A stretch of 16,404 nucleotides of DNA, taken from the NCBI GenBank assembly GCA_021767845.1, contig JAASSQ010000039.1, positions 1-16,404 on the forward strand, read 5' to 3'. This DNA is from Roseovarius sp. (GTDB lineage: Bacteria; Pseudomonadota; Alphaproteobacteria; Rhodobacterales; Rhodobacteraceae). The position numbers and the translations under genes were made by a program. The notes below the pieces were generated by a model. The model saw only the letters and a list, made by a program, of their open reading frames with translations, was not told the origin of the DNA and did no database searches. Positions 14,560-16,404 of this stretch are shown piece after piece. Position 1 is the stretch's first letter; the number at the start of each line of letters is the position of its first letter.

Positions 14560-15831
14560 TCACTCGGCGGCAGCGGCGCGTTCGACCGCCTGTTGCATCG
14601 CCGACAGGAACCGGCGCACCTCGTCTTCGGTGTTGTAGTGGCAGACCGAGACACGGATGCAATCCTCAAGCCCGAGCGGCCCGAGGATATTGCTGCAATA
14701 GTGATCGTTCTTGCGGATATGGACGCGGATGCCCTGTTCGCGCAGGTGCTCCACCAGGTCGGCCGAGGGCATGCCCGCCAGCCGCAGCGACACGACCCCT
14801 TCGCGCCCCTCGACCGCATCGCCGCCGATCAGTTGAACCCCGTCCATCTGCGCCAGCCCCGGCAGGTTGTCCAGACCGTGCAGCATGGCGCGGATGAGCC
14901 GTTCCTCGTGGGCACGGATCGCGCGCCCTGCCGCCTCGAGCCTTGCGCGGCGGTCGGTGCTTTCAGTGAACTGCGCGCCGAGCCAGTCGAGATAGTCCAC
15001 CACGTCCGAAAAGGTGGCGTAGGCGCCGGCGTCGCGGGTGCCCATTTCCCAGTTGGCGGCAGGGCCGTTCGCGATCTGCTCTTTCGGGCAGGCGGTCAAC
15101 CGGTCCGAGGCCCAGCCCACGCCGTAGCCGTGCCGCGAGAACATCTTGTAGGGCGAGAGCGCGTAGCCATCGGCGCCGATGGCGGCCACATCGACCGCGC
15201 CGTGGCTGGCATGCTGGATGCCATCGACGATGATGAAGCACTCGGGCGCGACCTGCCGGATCGCGGCGGCGATCGCCTCGACATCCACGGCCATGCCGGT
15301 CACGGGCGAGGTATGCACGATGGTGGCCACGCGAGTATCCGGCGTGAGTGCTGCGCGGTAGGCGGCCACGTCCACCGTGCCGGTGGCATCGTCATGCACC
15401 ACGCGCCGATGCGGGCGGCCTGTCACCTCGGCCCAACGGGCCATCGCGCTGGCCGAGGCCGGATGTTCCAGGGTGGAGCCCAGCATCTGCCCGCCATCCG
15501 CCGCGCCAAGCGCGGCGGTGCGGATCATGCGGAACAGGATCTCGGTGCCGCTTTCGCCGACGAAGCACTGGCCGCCGGGCGCGTTGAAGAAAAGCGCCAT
15601 GTCGGCCTTGCCGCGCGCGATCGTGTCCATCAGCGCCTGTGACGCGGGGTTCGCGCGCCCCTGGTTGTCGGGGTAGCCCGCGAAGGTGGCCGAGGTGTCG
15701 ATCACCGATTTCAGCCTGAGCGCGCCGCCGGCATTCTCGAAAAAGATGCGCGGGCCTTCGAATGGGCAGGTTTCGACATGGGCGAAGCGGTTGCGGACGG
15801 CCTCCATCAGGCCGGGGGTGTCGGCGATCAT
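14560..15831 (-). CDS. Class-V PLP enzyme, cysteine-desulfurase-like (SufS/CsdA-related), substrate uncertain
   Basis: 423 residues. The fold-type-I class-V signature is clear: VDGIQHASHGAVDVAA (202-217, Asp203 and Gln206) and GYALSPYKMFSRHGYGVGW with the Schiff-base Lys229. HIRKNDHYCSNIL (371-383) aligns by eye with the SufS loop that bears the catalytic Cys, making Cys379 a candidate, and IRVSVCHYNTEDEV (391-404) matches the substrate-carboxylate Arg region. Two usual residues differ: the EHH of SufS is EHP (122-124) and the GHK before the lysine is PYK. It may therefore be a desulfurase variant or another class-V enzyme such as an epimerase, lyase or aminotransferase. GGAAGGA lies 13 bp before the ATG, somewhat far. 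It shares a divergent gap with a YeeE/YedE sulfur transporter. Confidence 0.78.
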   Translation of the reverse strand: MIADTPGLMEAVRNRFAHVETCPFEGPRIFFENAGGALRLKSVIDTSATFAGYPDNQGRANPASQALMDTIARGKADMALFFNAPGGQCFVGESGTEILFRMIRTAALGAADGGQMLGSTLEHPASASAMARWAEVTGRPHRRVVHDDATGTVDVAAYRAALTPDTRVATIVHTSPVTGMAVDVEAIAAAIRQVAPECFIIVDGIQHASHGAVDVAAIGADGYALSPYKMFSRHGYGVGWASDRLTACPKEQIANGPAANWEMGTRDAGAYATFSDVVDYLDWLGAQFTESTDRRARLEAAGRAIRAHEERLIRAMLHGLDNLPGLAQMDGVQLIGGDAVEGREGVVSLRLAGMPSADLVEHLREQGIRVHIRKNDHYCSNILGPLGLEDCIRVSVCHYNTEDEVRRFLSAMQQAVERAAAAE

Positions 15832-15921
15832 CTTGGGAAATCGTTCCTTCCGGGTGGTGACTGTAGCGCTTGAGCGCCGCCCCGACCATCCGCGAGAGGC
15901 GCGCGGAATTCAAGCGCCAAG

Positions 15922-15955
15922 CCCGGCTTTTCCCGCAGGGCGGACAAAAGCCGGG
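15922..15955. repeat. Long inverted repeat / hairpin in divergent gap
   Basis: CCCGGCTTTT (15922-15931) and AAAAGCCGGG (15946-15955) are perfect 10-bp arms. The 14-base spacer can itself pair (CCGC at 15933-15936 with GCGG at 15940-15943, loop AGG), giving a nearly continuous stem. It would lie in the 5' leader of the class-V gene if that transcript starts upstream of it. No U-tract follows on either strand. It could be an RNA leader structure or a protein site. Confidence 0.55.
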
Positions 15956-16135
15956 GCGGAAGTCAAATAAGAAAACTCGTGGCGCCCGCGCCGGGCCGGG
16001 CCGAACGCGCGGTTCGCCCCTGCGCCGGGATCGGGACTGGTGTTTTTTGCAGGCGCAGAAAGTGGGAATTTGTCCCGGCGTCTGGCACGGCGTGGCGGGG
16101 CGGGATGCTTGATTCACCGGCAATCCGGCGTCACT

Positions 16136-16150
16136 TGGAACGAAATTCCA
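16136..16150. promoter_or_regulatory. 15-bp interrupted palindrome next to the YeeE start
   Basis: TGGAA (16136-16140) and TTCCA (16146-16150) are perfect 5-bp arms around CGAAA, ending 17 bp before the ATG and 4 bp before the ribosome binding site CGGAGG. It could be an operator or a small stem affecting translation; arms this short can arise by chance. Confidence 0.3.
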
Positions 16151-16167
16151 TTTTCGGAGGACACGCC

Positions 16168-16404
16168 ATGTTCGAATCCCTGGGCTTCGAGACCCTGACC
16201 GCGCCGCAGGCGGCGGTCTGGTTCGCCGTCGGGCTGGGTATCGCCTTTGGCGCCCTGGCGCAGATCACCCGGTTCTGCCTGCGCCGCGCGCTGGTGGGCG
16301 AGGATCGCCGGCAGGCCGCCGGCGTGTGGCTGACGGCGCTGGCGGTGGCGGTTCTGGGCACGCAGGCGGCGGTGGCGTTTGGCTGGATCGGGTTCGGCGA
16401 TCAC
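16168..16404 (+). CDS. YeeE/YedE-family membrane protein (thiosulfate/sulfur transporter type), 3' end cut by window
   Basis: The first 79 codons are visible and remain open at the window end. The start ATG is preceded by a strong CGGAGG with 7-bp spacing (16155-16160). Hydrophobic helices are visible at about 13-32 and 51-74. Between them is ITRFCLRRALVG (33-44) with Cys37, the (S/T)RFC motif typical of YeeE/YedE proteins, whose best-studied members (TsuA) import thiosulfate through conserved cysteines. Other members move selenium or unknown sulfur species, so the substrate is open. It is divergent from a cysteine-desulfurase-like gene, which would fit a sulfur role. Any TusA-like or regulatory partner would lie beyond the window. 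Confidence 0.8.
   Translation, partial: MFESLGFETLTAPQAAVWFAVGLGIAFGALAQITRFCLRRALVGEDRRQAAGVWLTALAVAVLGTQAAVAFGWIGFGDH

Larger units (their letters stand above)
15832..16167. promoter_or_regulatory. Divergent intergenic region between class-V PLP enzyme and YeeE transporter
   Basis: This 336-bp stretch holds no convincing gene; the 80-codon open frame at 15870-16112 has no ribosome site or recognisable domain. It contains the long hairpin at 15922-15955 and an inverted pair GCGCTTGA (15866-15873) / TCAAGCGC (15910-15917). It also has the palindrome at 16136-16150 and some A/T-rich runs (AAATAAGAAAA near 15964; TTTTTT near 16043) where promoters could sit. No strong -35/-10 pair was found on either strand. 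Confidence 0.5.

Noticed and set aside
14497..15642. 381-codon plus-strand open frame opposite the class-V PLP gene
   Set aside because: It is antisense shadow with His/Arg-rich composition and no domain.
16169..16182. GTTCGAATCC, resembling a tRNA T-loop
   Set aside because: No acceptor, D or anticodon arms can be built around it, and it falls at the start of the YeeE reading frame after a strong ribosome site.

Overview
The window looks like a chromosomal segment of a high-GC alphaproteobacterium, most likely a member of the Rhodobacterales (Roseobacter-like). This rests on the strong G/C bias at third codon positions, the protein families present, and gene groupings such as gph/glmU/glmS and waaA beside an LpcC-like glycosyltransferase. 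No search was run, so the taxonomy is an inference. No rRNA, tRNA, CRISPR array, insertion sequence or prophage gene was seen.

Layout. Positions 1-1510, all on the minus strand, hold isovaleryl-CoA dehydrogenase (ivd, leucine breakdown) followed by a small secreted LprI-like protein cut by the window edge. The ivd promoter region carries a perfect 14-bp palindrome just after a good -35/-10 pair. Positions 1511-1784 are a non-coding block with four 11-bp tandem repeats. Positions 1785-3755 (minus) hold a DegT-family PLP aminotransferase and a phosphoglycolate-phosphatase-like HAD enzyme. A divergent gap leads to glmU and glmS (3899-7077, plus), which overlap by one base and supply UDP-GlcNAc for peptidoglycan and LPS. 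Convergent with glmS and only 2 bp away is a large membrane histidine kinase (7080-9095, minus). Its upstream region carries a second copy of the same 11-bp repeat array, inverted. A small lipoprotein gene (9333-9839, minus) is divergent from a plus-strand run: moaA (molybdenum cofactor), waaA (Kdo transferase) and a family-4 glycosyltransferase (9926-13312), the last two probably building the inner LPS core. Positions 13322-15831 (minus) hold an M20 amidohydrolase and a class-V aminotransferase/cysteine-desulfurase-like protein. Across a 336-bp divergent gap starts a YeeE/YedE (thiosulfate/sulfur-type) transporter, cut by the window end.

Most genes are ordinary housekeeping or catabolic functions. 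The most unusual signals are non-coding: (i) the 11-bp repeat array (unit ATCACGTCGGT) at two intergenic sites with shared flanks; (ii) the palindromic operator candidate at the ivd promoter; (iii) an A/T-rich synonymous-codon patch inside glmS; (iv) a perfect 10-bp-stem hairpin just past the glmS stop that lies inside the convergent kinase gene; and (v) a long hairpin between the class-V enzyme and the YeeE transporter. No clear new multi-gene system was found.
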